Shown piece after piece: positions 11,201 through 21,617 of a DNA stretch of 64,000 nucleotides (position 1 is its first letter; each line of letters starts with the position of its first letter). The position numbers and the translations under genes were made by a program. This stretch comes from Cyprinodon diabolis (taxonomy: Eukaryota > Chordata > Actinopteri > Cyprinodontiformes > Cyprinodontidae): contig CM060064.1 of the NCBI GenBank assembly GCA_030533445.1, forward strand, positions 6,307,879 through 6,371,878, in the 5' to 3' direction. The notes under the pieces are model-generated. The model saw only the letters and a list, made by a program, of their open reading frames with translations. It searched no databases and had not been told where the DNA came from.

Positions 11201-12432
11201 GCCACATGAGGTATAAATATAAAAAAAAACAACTTTCTATCAAATCTGACTGAAATAAAGCCGCGAAAGAACAAAATAAAGAGATATCCTGCCTTAACCG
11301 CATAGAAAGGTGTTTCTATGACATGGATCTTTATATAACTCTATCCTTGTATTAGTTTACCTAGCATAATTAAGTAAATCTAGAAATGGCTAATCACAGC
11401 TGAGCTGCTGTGATGGCTTGCTGTTTTTATAAGGAATAACTGAGGTTAAAGAATTTAATTCTTGTATCCCAAAAGACGACGGGAGTAGTTAAATGTACAG
11501 CTTTTTGATAGGCATTTAAGGCACGCTCTGCACAGACAGATGACATGTAACCATAAGAGCTGGGAGAACATAAACAATCATTTTTTTAAAACCGGGTCCC
11601 TCAGTGGAAAAATCAATCAGATAACATGAGTTTCAGTGTCTGCATGTGAGCAGCATCTTTTTTTGATGATGTTGTAGGTCAGCGCACCTCTGCCTCTTCA
11701 CCGCCATGTTGCCGTGTTTACGCCCAGTGTTTGTTTCAGCGGTTTGGCTGTAATTCTGGCATATTTGCTGCAGCGTCTGTGTACACTTTTATCCTTTTTC
11801 AATTTGTTTATGAAAATATACCATGTTCGTCTTTGTGTGGAACACGCCTCAAATAGCATGCATGAATTTTTAGTATAGATTTCAATATAAGGAAATTCCT
11901 GTCAGATCTAGCTAGAAATGGCTCATTTGTAAAAGAAAAAAAGTGTTTAAATGCTTTCAAACTTTTAAATGCACATTTGAGTCAAAAGTGTCAAAAAGGC
12001 AAACAGTTTTTAGGTGTTTATTCTGTTCATCTGCTTTGACACCTTTAGTGTAAAGGTATTAGTTGTCTACTGTTTTCAAATTTCCCTTTTAACAAAGTAA
12101 AACTAAAATGCCGCTTCAACCTGAAGTCAAAAATGCTGATTAATGCTGACTTTTACCTTTGGATGCCACTCATGTTTCATTTTCCATCGTTCTAGTTCTC
12201 TGTCTGTCTGATATAATCAGGAAAAATTTTCTTGCCGTTGAATACGTCGTGTTTTAGGAAGCATCCTCAGTTCTGTTCTTGCTGTTGTTACTATTTTGTT
12301 TCCTAATTTCTCCTCTTTTTTGTCTTTTCTTAACAGACACAAATGCCTGATCCTAAGACCTTCAAGCAGCACTTTGAAAGCAAACATCCAAAATCTCCGA
12401 TGCCCCCAGAGTTGGTGGGCGTGGAGGCGTAA
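8235..12432 (+). CDS. znf706: Zinc finger protein 706 (76 aa, two coding exons)
   Basis: ZNF706 is a very small, highly conserved vertebrate protein with a SERF/4F5-like basic N-terminus and one C2H2 finger; in mammals it has been linked to stem-cell state control. The first coding exon is 8235-8369 (MARGHQKFQSQQKNAKKQAE to CTVCR, donor GTATGG). The second is 12337-12432 (TQMPDPKTFKQHFESKHPK to GVEA, stop TAA). The join is phase 0 and gives 76 residues, the usual family length. Finger ligands are C41-x2-C44-x12-H57-x4-H62, split by the intron right after C44. The 5' part is rich in K, Q and A. An upstream acceptor (TTTCTCCAG, ending 8220) leaves a 14-nt leader before the ATG. The intron holds an inverted-repeat arm, a possible TE-derived ORF and a hAT element. 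Confidence 0.95.
8788..9015 (-). pseudogene. Acidic 75-aa ORF resembling TE-dispersed P2X7-like fragments (uncertain)
   Basis: A minus-strand ATG-initiated ORF in the znf706 intron starts MDSGNMQEEESFVLEVV, is acidic in the middle (EEESGDEDVVEEDA) and ends with GLQPYTFEPLPR. The GLQPYTFEP motif recalls the start of the multi-copy fish genes annotated as P2X purinoceptor 7-like, which are spread by mobile DNA. No channel domain is present and I see no convincing downstream exon. It is probably a dead fragment; no function can be assigned. Confidence 0.3.
9455..9690 (-). repeat. Right arm of the inverted repeat flanking the znf706 5' end
   Basis: Reverse-complement partner of 6926-7125. It contains TTATTGGAATCCAGGACAAG, CAAAAGTGCTTCTATA and ACAACATAACCTTAGAGGCA. 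Confidence 0.65.
10048..10980. mobile_element. Nonautonomous hAT-type transposon, 933 bp, perfect 8-bp target duplication
   Basis: Terminal inverted repeats are TAGGGCTGGGCGATA at the left and its reverse complement, TATCGCCCAGCCCTA, at the right. Both ends are flanked by the identical octamer GTATAGCC (10040-10047 and 10981-10988). Eight-bp duplications with such ends define the hAT superfamily. No transposase frame survives; internal ORFs are short and unrecognised. It sits in the znf706 intron. An isolated end of similar sequence (GGGCTGGGCGATA) lies at about 39058. Confidence 0.9.
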
Positions 12433-14310
12433 TACACTCACCTCTCCTAATGAGGCAGTTGAAGCTTATTCAGGACAAACCCGTCAACGTTTCAGACAGA
12501 CGGCATTTCATAAAAGTAAGTACACCCCTCAAGTTTTTGTAAATATTTTCTTTTTTGTATCTTTTCATAAAACAACACTGGCGAATAATCACTTTGATAC
12601 AATATAAGGTAGTCAGGGAAACGCCTGTATAACAGTTTATCTGTCCCCTCAAAATAACTCGACACAGAGCCGTTAACGTCTAAACACGGGAGTTTTCTCC
12701 GTATTCTTGATGACATCACAGAGCTGGTGGACGTTAGAGACCTTGGGCTCCTCCCCCTTCTGTTAGAGGACTCATACAGCAGTATGTTTGCCATAAGGTA
12801 CCGTGTTGAACCTCTAATACTGGTATGTATGAGCCAGGACTCCAATCTGAAAATGACTGCTCCCCATTTATTAGCATTAGAGACCTTCTAACGCTAATAA
12901 ATCACAGGACATCCATGAGGGCAAATGGTTGATTTGACGAAATTTGGACATTTTAGTTTGGTAACTTCTGTAGCCTGTGGCCTGTGCTTAGAGGCATTTG
13001 AGTGGCCAGTAAAATGAAACAGTCATGCAAGCGCTACACTGACTACTTCAGACTGTATTAAAGTGTCATATCTTATATGTTTTTATCAAGATACAAAAAA
13101 GTGATGGGTGTACCCATTTTTATGTGATGCTGTGTAAATTAAGTGTTTGAGAAGAAATATCTTTATAATATAGATTGTTTCTCCCGCTGATTGTTCTGTG
13201 TTTGAGTTGTCTTAACCAACCGGTCTGTGGTATTTTTAATTTTTTTTCCTTTGTCCTCATCTGCCAAACATTGATCCAGGGGCATCACTGAAGGATATAA
13301 AGATGCCTAACATGCTGATACCCCCTCATCACTTGCATCCTGTACTGTATGCAGTATTTAGTTATTTTGTCTGTTTTATAGCCACTCCACCATCTCAGGT
13401 CTCCCACTGTGGCAGAGTCGGCTGCAAATGTCTCTGCTTGGCAAAGTTCTGATGATTGAAAGTCCTTCACCTTTGAATCCAGGGTGTCCCTTAGCGGTTG
13501 TGGACAGATCAGTTGGTCACGCATCAGGTTTGGGTTAATCACTATTCTACAGAATATTTGAATTCATTATGTGTTTGGAAAGATAAATGTTTGTTTCCTT
13601 TATTTCCAAGCTGCACTGATTTTTGTTCCTGTCTGGAAATTTTCATTAGAGTCTAGTTTGTGTTTGTTTGTTTTTTGATATGAGGAATACGTTGAAGACA
13701 CTGTGTTAGATGAGATCTCCCTGTCTACCCTGAAGATGTTCTTATATTGTATATAGTTTACTTCCTGTGAGAGTTTGTGCAGAAAAAGATGAATAGAAGA
13801 CTGAAAGTTTCTCACAGCAAACCCCATCCATGCAAAGAAATCGTCTGACCTCTGCTGCATCTCTGGTTCTCAAGCTGTGTGGCATACATAAGCACAACTA
13901 TACTTCTGATCATTTATTTTTGCCAGGGAGTTGTGCATAATAAACTGTCTTTAAAGTCGTGTAATTAACATGGGGGGAAGTGCAGTCTTTCTCTTCCGTT
14001 CACGATTGTGTAAAGTGTCCCAACTCTAAACCTGCATTAAAAGTCTGAATTGCATTACACTGTCAGAAAGCTTCACTTCTTATTTATCTATAAACCTCAT
14101 ATCATGTCAAACTAACTGACTTGATTTATAGAAAGGACTTTTTTTTTTAACATGTATGGACTTTCTGCTATTGAACCTCTGACATTGTATCACTGTGCTA
14201 TAAGTCTGAACTGATAACCTGCCATGTTTTTACTTTTTGTAATAATCATATCATGTCGGCGTAATGTAATGTTTAGTCTTTTAATAAAGGTCTTTTATAT
14301 CAGATCTTCA
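12433..14310 (+). other. znf706: znf706 3' UTR
   Basis: About 1.85 kb of AT-rich sequence without a gene runs from the stop codon to the AATAAA at 14283-14288. An earlier AATAAA near 13940 could give a shorter form. The long UTR fits the small conserved ORF, but its extent is inferred from the poly(A) signals. Confidence 0.5.
14283..14288 (+). terminator. Poly(A) signal AATAAA, likely znf706
   Basis: Canonical AATAAA followed by a GT-rich stretch within about 40 nt, in the right orientation downstream of znf706. Confidence 0.55.
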
Positions 14311-14961
14311 GCTCTGGGTTTTTTCTATAAACGTTCTTGCATATACAAGCAGAAGTCTGCCATGGTGTACGTTTCTTGACACTTTAAAGTAATATGCCAT
14401 GGATCGGAATGATTAAAGATCTAAATTCACTAATTGAAGCATTGTAGAAATGAATTACACACAGACCAATGATTTCAGCCATTCATTTTTTTATTAAATA
14501 TCATTAAAGCAAAGAGAATAAATTGTTTCATCAGACCAATGAAAAAGGTATACCTAGTAAAACCTAGTAAAAACCATGAATAATACCTGCTTTGGTATAT
14601 TAAAGTGTTTTCTAGCTTAGCTATTTCTAAGTAGCATGGAGGCATTCAGTATCTTACCTCTTTTTTTTTAGATCTATTTTACTTTCACTTAATGCAGTCT
14701 CCTAGAAATACAGAGCACACCCCGCTGTCTGGTCACACCCTTTTCCTTGTCAGTGAAGCTTGTAGCGGAGCTTGGGTCTATGCAAACATCGGGTCAAAAC
14801 AATGCACTTCTGAGCCAACCGGTTTTGATAGAACAGATATTTATAAAAGTTTTCTTTTATCACTTTTTACCTGTTCAAAAACAACCAAAACACTGACCCT
14901 ACACCATAAAATAAATTAAGGTATGAATTTAGAAATCTAAATTTGATTAGATCCTCAACTA

Positions 14962-15500
14962 CCAGTTTTAGTCTGTGAGGCAGACACCCTGTTTACTTTT
15001 AAGAATAGGCTTAAAACTTTCCTTTTTGATGAAGCTAATAGAGTGGCTCAGGTTATCCTGAGCTATCTCTATAGTTATGCTGCTATAGGTTTAGACTGCC
15101 GGAGGACATAGGGACCCATATTTCATCATTTTACTTTATTATATCTATTTTCCCACTCTGCAGAATCTGTTAGTTCAATCTCTAACGTTCTGCTCTCTGC
15201 TTTTTCTCATAGTAGCTTCATCTGGTCTGTTCCTGTTTGGCTGTGACTCCATCCTGGAGAAAAATATCAGCTGTGCTGTTGCCATCAACACCTTTGTTTA
15301 TAGATGTTGGAAATTGGCCTGCTTTTCGGTGTAGTCCTGTTTCTCTGACTGACTGGCTGGATGTGCTCTCTTCATCCTCTGACATGGGAGCTGGCCCGGA
15401 GCTCGTCTGCCTGGCTGTGTGTTTCTTGGACAGGGCTGCCTTTTACAGCTGCTTTTTGTATGTTATGAATTGGCGCCATATGAATAAACTGAATTAAATT
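14962..15500 (+). repeat. 3' fragment of a non-LTR (L2-like) retrotransposon
   Basis: The segment includes CTTAAAACTTTCCTTTTTGATG, GGTTATCCTGAGCTATCTC and ends in AATAAACTGAATTAAA. Copies of this tail, ending in (TGAAT)n-type repeats, recur across the window. A 3' end made of short TGAA-like repeats is typical of L2-clade elements. The class is inferred; no intact coding region is present. Confidence 0.45.
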
Positions 15501-15775
15501 AGAACAAACAACTTTATTTGATTTTAGCTCTCAGACTATGAATACTGTCTGTCTTTTTCACTGTTGGAATTTTGGGGAGATTTAGATTTGAGCTTGAGAA
15601 GTACTAACCCTTTAATAATCATGAGTTCCTGTCACAGGCATTAACTCACTCTGTAAGCTAAAATATCTAATACTGACAGGTCAAATGTTAAATTCTGTGG
15701 GTAGTAGAGAGAGGCCAATAAATTGACCAGCTGAGAGAGCATAAAGTTAACAGGTACTGTGAGGTTGGAGAATAA

Positions 15776-15860
15776 TTCAATTCAGTTTATTTATATAGCG
15801 CCAAATTCACAACACATGTCATCTCAAAGCACTTTACAGTTCAACCAGATCATACAGTCA
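15776..15860 (-). repeat. Fragment of the (TGAAT)n-tailed repeat family
   Basis: Reverse orientation of the tail: TTCAATTCAGTTTATTTATA, then GCGCCAAATTCACAACAC and CAAAGCACTTTACAG, as in 52008-52087 and 58330-58602. Confidence 0.65.
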
Positions 15861-16516
15861 TATTGATAGAATAGAGAATAGAGATATAATGGTAAAAAAA
15901 AAAAAACCTGTTTCTGTGTCCTCCAGCAACTGATCTCTATTTATTCACTGCATTACTGATTGCCCATTGGTAGTACGGGTTGAAGTGTAGCCACTGGCTG
16001 CCATATTGGTACTCCCTAGTTAGACCGGTCGCAATGTAAACAATATGTACGCTACAGCATCGAACAATCATGAAGGTGTCATTTTCTGGGGGACTTAAGA
16101 CTTTTAAAATAAAGATGAATTCATCACTTTGAGAGACACTGGCTGTTTATAGCATCAGTAGAATACTTTAAGTTATAATTGAAAAAATAGCATCAATTTT
16201 GATAGTCATTATGAAGTCTATAAATCATGTAATGTAACATATTATTCAAATCCATCACAATAAAATCAATGTGTTAATGGAGCATATTAAAATAGATGTG
16301 CCAAAGTGCTAAATTGACAATGTACATGTAATATACATGTATTTATTACATTGTTATGGGAATTACATGTCTGATAATGCATGATATATATATATTTGTC
16401 AAAAGTTTCAGTTGCTTTTTTTCACACTACAAAAACGACGGCATTAACCACTTTAAGAATTACTACATTGACGTTTCACAGTGAATTACTTTATATTTAC
16501 TCTACTTTCTATTACG

Positions 16517-17094
16517 CAGTGGTGTCAAAAGTACACAGATTTGTTACTTAAGTAGAAGTATAGATACTGCAGTTTAAAAACACTCTGGTAAAAGTAGAGG
16601 TATCAACTTGACCTATTTACTCAAGTAAAAGTGAAAAAGTATTGTGCTCCAAAAAATACTTTAAGTATAAAAGTATAAAGTAACCTTTAAAAAAACAGCA
16701 AGATGCCACTATATGAACTGAAAGCTCAAATTTACGACTATTTCGAAGAAATTCTTTGAGGCAAATTTGACGAATAGCTAACCAATGAGTGTTTGCGTTA
16801 TATGACTCATCCAATTACACTAGTTTTCACTACGTGTGGATGGTGCCATTGATCTGCATTGGATGGTGCACATGAGGGGAAATAAATATTTATAAACATT
16901 AAACTGAAGCCAAAAGTAACAAGTAACTGTTGTAAAAACGTAAGGAATAGAAAGTGCAGATATTTGTGTGAAAATTTAATGAGTAGAAGTCAGAAGTAGG
17001 AATAAAAATAAGTAATGGAGTAAAGTATAGATAGCTAAAAAGTGTACTTAAGTACAGTTATGAAGTATTTGTACTTTGTTACTTGACACCTCTG
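16517..17094. mobile_element. Nonautonomous hAT-type transposon, 578 bp, perfect 8-bp target duplication
   Basis: The left end CAGTGGTGTCAAAAGTA and right end TACTTGACACCTCTG form imperfect inverted repeats, with related subterminal AAGTA/TACTT motifs. The flanking octamer CTATTACG is identical on both sides (16509-16516 and 17095-17102). No transposase frame remains. It is a typical CAG...CTG hAT miniature element in the znf706-ywhaz gap. Confidence 0.9.
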
Positions 17095-17394
17095 CTATTA
17101 CGTTACAAACAATGTCAGTGGCTTATTTAGTCCATATCTTCCTTTCAGTCCAAGATAGCCAGACTAACATATTATACTATTGGATGCATTGGCGTATATA
17201 TTGAATTTCTTGGATAGTTTATCCACTGACTGTGAGATTACCTGTGGAACGTCTCCCATGACCTGGCAAACTGCTTGTTTTTGCAGCCAAAGCCAAATGC
17301 TACACATTTTCACTGTGTGTCTCCTCATGGGAGTGGGGAGTATGGCGGATGGGGGCTTCCCTTTTTTTCAGGCTATCAGCAATCCAGTGAATAA

Positions 17395-17560
17395 ATAGAG
17401 ATCACTGCCTCCAGCAGCCTAAGCTTATAGCAGCATAACTATATAGAAAGCTCAGGATAAGTCACTCTAATTATAAGCTTTATCAAAAAGGGAAGTTTTA
17501 AGTGTAGCCTTTAACATATACAGGGTGTCCGCTTTACAGACTAAAACTGGTAGTTGGTTC
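17395..17560 (-). repeat. L2-like 3' fragment, reverse orientation
   Basis: Inverse copy of part of 14962-15240: AGCTTATAGCAGCATAACTA and AAGCTCAGGATAAGTCACTC match the reverse complement of that segment. Confidence 0.5.
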
Positions 17561-17659
17561 TACAGGAGTGGAGAAATTCAACTATTTAGATATTATCTTG
17601 ATATATAACTGATCTTGGTTTATTACCCAGCTCTACCCTCACATGAACCATTTTACAGA

Positions 17660-17825
17660 TTACAATACTATATTTGGTCAAAAATGGCCACTCCCAGAAT
17701 CAGTGATCGCAACGAAAAATATTGTTTTTATTTTACTGGTTAACGCTAAATTCATTTAATCATGAACGTATTAGTTTTAGGTATAGATAATGATCCACTG
17801 ATCCACGGACTTTTCCTTTAAAGGC
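17660..17825. repeat. THAP-associated dispersed repeat, truncated copy
   Basis: It aligns with 1905-2045 and 61175-61330: GGTCAAAAATGGCC, CGTATTAGTTTTAGGTATA and GGACTTTTCCTTTAA. Confidence 0.6.
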
Positions 17826-20800
17826 TTATAGTTAAACAGGCAATGAACGATAGGCTAAGATTTATTGGTTTTAATCAGGTTGGAAATAAAAGGTAATTTT
17901 TGGTTCTGTTAATAACAAGTGTAGTAAAGAAATATTATTCAACAATGTCAATTAAAAAGTGGTATTTTAATCGTCATGATTTACAGAATGACATTTGAAC
18001 AAGGAGTATTTATAAATAACTGATGTCCTTAAGAGTCATTCTTTATAACCGTGTAATGTCATTTTTATGCACAACCCTTCAAATAAAGAGTTACTCTTCT
18101 CTTTCTAACCAGCTTCTTCCAGCCTCTTCAGAAAGTCTTCAGCCTTTCTTTTCAAAACTCGATTCCCACATTTCACCACAGAACTCCTTCCTCTCTGATT
18201 GGGAAACAGATCCCATCTGCTTCCTAAATGGAAAAGTGGCTTAGCTGTTTGATAATCCTTGTACTTGCATAACTGTTGGTGGAGATGAAAGACGACATCG
18301 TGTATAACTTTTCAAAATAAATCATATTTTATTTTAAATGAAACAAGAAACTGTCAAACATTGCAATAAACATTACTTTAAATAATTCAAAATACAGATA
18401 TCATGATATTTCATCAGACATTGTTAGTATTGATTCAAAATACAGGCGAATGGATCATACATGTAAAAAAGTATTAATAAGCAAGCATCCCTTTCATTGT
18501 CTTACTTTTGTTTAACTCTTAAATCTGCTGCCACTGGTTTGCAGCACACCGCCCAAGAGCCCACTGTTCAGCTGCTCTATTTACTGAGAACAACAACAGG
18601 TTCTAATGAGGTTCTCCAGAGTTATTATTCTAAAAATCACAATATATCCTATCTATTAATGTATAGGAAAAACTCTGTATAGTAATCCATGTGTATCAGA
18701 TCTCCAAATTCTTGCCAGTTCAATTCAATTCAGTTTATTTATATAGCGCCAGTTCACAACACATCATCTAAAGGCTCTTCTTCTTTTCAGCATCGTGGTG
18801 CAAAACTATGGAATGAATATGGAAAATATTTGGAAGAGAAAAATGGTAGTCTTTGAAAAAAAAATACTGTTATCCAACAGTGATACAAATATTGACTACC
18901 TGAAATCTTAAAGCTAAAATATAAAAATAATGTTACTGTACATGTTTTTGCCGTTTTCTCTCTAGAGTGAAATGTCTTTCATAACATGAGGTGCCTGATG
19001 TTTTGTTGTTTTAGGGGTATGGCCTTTGGTATAAGCCCTATGGGGTTTCTGTCACACTCCATCACAGTTCATATTTTATTGATGTATTCTGAGTTTCTGT
19101 TTTGATTTGTGAAAATAAATACAGTTCACCAGATCATCCAGTCAGATTGATTCAAAGTTTTCTATCTAAGGAAAACCAGTTGATTGCATTGACTCATTGA
19201 CTCAAATACAACCCCTCACACTAAGCATGCTTGTAGCGACAGTGGAGAGGAAAAACTCCCTTTTAACAGGAAGAAACCTCCAGCAGAACCAGGCTCAGTG
19301 TGAGCGGCCATCTGCAGAGGCCGACTGGGGTTCAAGGAGACACAAGCAGAGATACAAAAGTCAACTGTAAAAGGCGGCTCCATACAGGAAACACACAGCC
19401 AGGGAGTTCACACCCCAGCCTAAAACTCAGGATATTAGAGATATTTTTGTATTTTGTATCCCTTTAGTCTGAGTGTTTATGAAACAATCCCTCATAAATG
19501 TAAGCTCATGCAGCAAATATATATTCTTCTATTTTCTCAAATCACCAAAATTGCATGTTTTATAAGTAACCCACAGCAAAGCAGTGGAAAAATAAACAGG
19601 CCACATGCATGATTAAAAGACCGCAGTAAATCTATGCTGATGGAGATGAACCTCTGGGCGGCACTAAGGTGTGTGAGCCTCCAGGGAATTCCAGTAACAC
19701 GCTTGTGCACTTCCTTGTTTTCTGAAGAATGCTGGGCGTTTCCCAGAGTTTATGTAAGAACTGTTCACACGTGGTGGTTGCATCACTGCTGATCCCAACC
19801 AGACCTGAGTCACTTTTCTGCTGCTCAGAAATGCTCTGGTGCCTTTAAGGCCACCCAGCTTGTTTTAAATCACTGTGAAAATGAGCATTTGACAGATTTG
19901 TCAGAGCCCCCCCACCCCTCAGAGAGTGGGGGTTAAAAAAGGCTCCACTGATGGCAGCAGTGTTACAATTTGAATCTATACCACTGTCACTCTCTCCTCA
20001 CACTTTAACACTACACCGTTTAGAGCTTGAGTGCTAATGAGAGACCCATGTGAGATAACTGTGGAAAGTTCCCATCATGTTCTTAAAGAGTAAAGATTTC
20101 TGTTTGACTCGCATTTCTTTTTTTTCTCAAATATATATATATATATATTTATTATCATTATTTTTTTTTAAGCAAGTCGTAGTTGTTTTAGGCTTAGAGT
20201 AAAAGCTTTTATTTTCTATTTGTTGCCTTGTTTAACTCTTGACTAGCTGCCATCCAGCTGGCCCATGGGAAGAGCAGAAAGTCGTGTAGCTTGTTATGTC
20301 TTCCCAGGGCCAGGAATGTAACACCTGGAAATTAGTCATCAGCTTTCAGCCACTGTTAGGGCGGGTCACACTCACAGCTCCATCCTAAACCCCTGAACAA
20401 GGCTTTAAATGGTTCCTTTGAATATTTGCTGCTCTAATTTGTATCTCTCTTATTTGGCTCTTTATGGTTTTAAACACTTACGTATTTTTTCCTCCAAAGA
20501 AATAAACAAAAAGATGAAATTAGTAACTTCCTGCAGAGTGCTTTAATGTTCTCTCCTGAATATTCCAAGAAAGTTTGTTTTTAAAAAGTTGTAGTTTGCA
20601 AGGCAATTAGTAAATTACATTACAGTGGCATAGAGATAATTAAATAGCAATTAGATACGAATAATTCCAGAGAACAAAAGCAAAATAATTAAAATGACAA
20701 GGTGATTATAAAGAAGATATAACGAAATGAAAATTAGACTACAATAGTAAAAGTAAACTACTAATAGTGTTACGATGAAGTTCAAGTCGCTTTAAATATT

Positions 20801-20988
20801 TTCTATAGTTTTCAACAGGCTGGATTATAATTAAAAAACACTAATAGAATAAAAAGTAAAGCTTTCAAAAAGAAAATGCAATTTAAGTTATCAGGGTTAC
20901 CAGATTCAATGAGACGTGAAAAAACATTTCTGACCACAGTGCAAAATGCAGGAGGGACCCAATCAACATCTTAATGGTGCCTGATTAA
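17826..20988. other. Intergenic stretch with two repeat fragments, no gene
   Basis: It holds (TGAAT)n-family fragments at 18716-18775 and 19125-19420. The latter contains AAACTCCCTTTTAACAGGAA, shared with 28672-28922, 58330-58602 and 63525-63729. The remainder is AT-rich with only short unsupported ORFs and a small (AT)n run near 20131-20150. Confidence 0.6.
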
Positions 20989-20993
20989 TTTTG

Positions 20994-21607
20994 TGTCATG
21001 ATTGGTTCAGGAAGACCCAATATGCAGAACACCACGGAGACGGAAACTGGAGTAAAAGTTAACAATGTTTATTGAACAATGGAACAATGAAAGAGTCAGG
21101 TACTGGTTCACTTCTGGGGATCTGGTTCACAGGTAACTGGAAAGGAGACAGTTCAGTTAGCCACGTAGCTGGTGAATGTGGAAATGTTATCTTCAGAGAT
21201 CTACCTTGAAGAATCCGGGTTTGGCTTTGAGAGAGGCACTGTTGGTTCCAGAGACTGTTTGATTCAGCAGAGTTCAGTTTCAGCTTCAGCGTCTTGCATC
21301 TAACGATAGGACAGACCTTGGTTTTCCAGCTCTTAGTCCAGAGCAGCATGGGAAAATCCAGAGAAGGTTCTTCAGGTTTGGCTCTGAGGGCAGGCTTGAC
21401 AGGTTAAGCTCATCCAGAGCTTACAGGACAAAAACAGGTTTCCAAACTGGATAAACACTGCGCCGTTGATGCGAGGTCTGAGGGCTGCTTATATGGTGGA
21501 GGATCCTCCTGATGATGAGATGGGTTTCAGGTGTGTCGAAGGCTCAGCTCAGGAGGATCCACAGTGAACTCTGCTGGAGACAGGTGGTACAGCTCCAGAT
21601 CCCAACA
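20994..21607 (-). repeat. Gypsy 3' LTR, full length (614 bp)
   Basis: On the minus strand it starts TGTTGGGATCTGG and ends CCAATCATGACA. It is bordered outside by TTTTG and inside by the polypurine tract. Its first 220 nt in element orientation match the truncated 5' LTR with three differences. Confidence 0.9.
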
Positions 21608-21617
21608 GTACCCCCCC

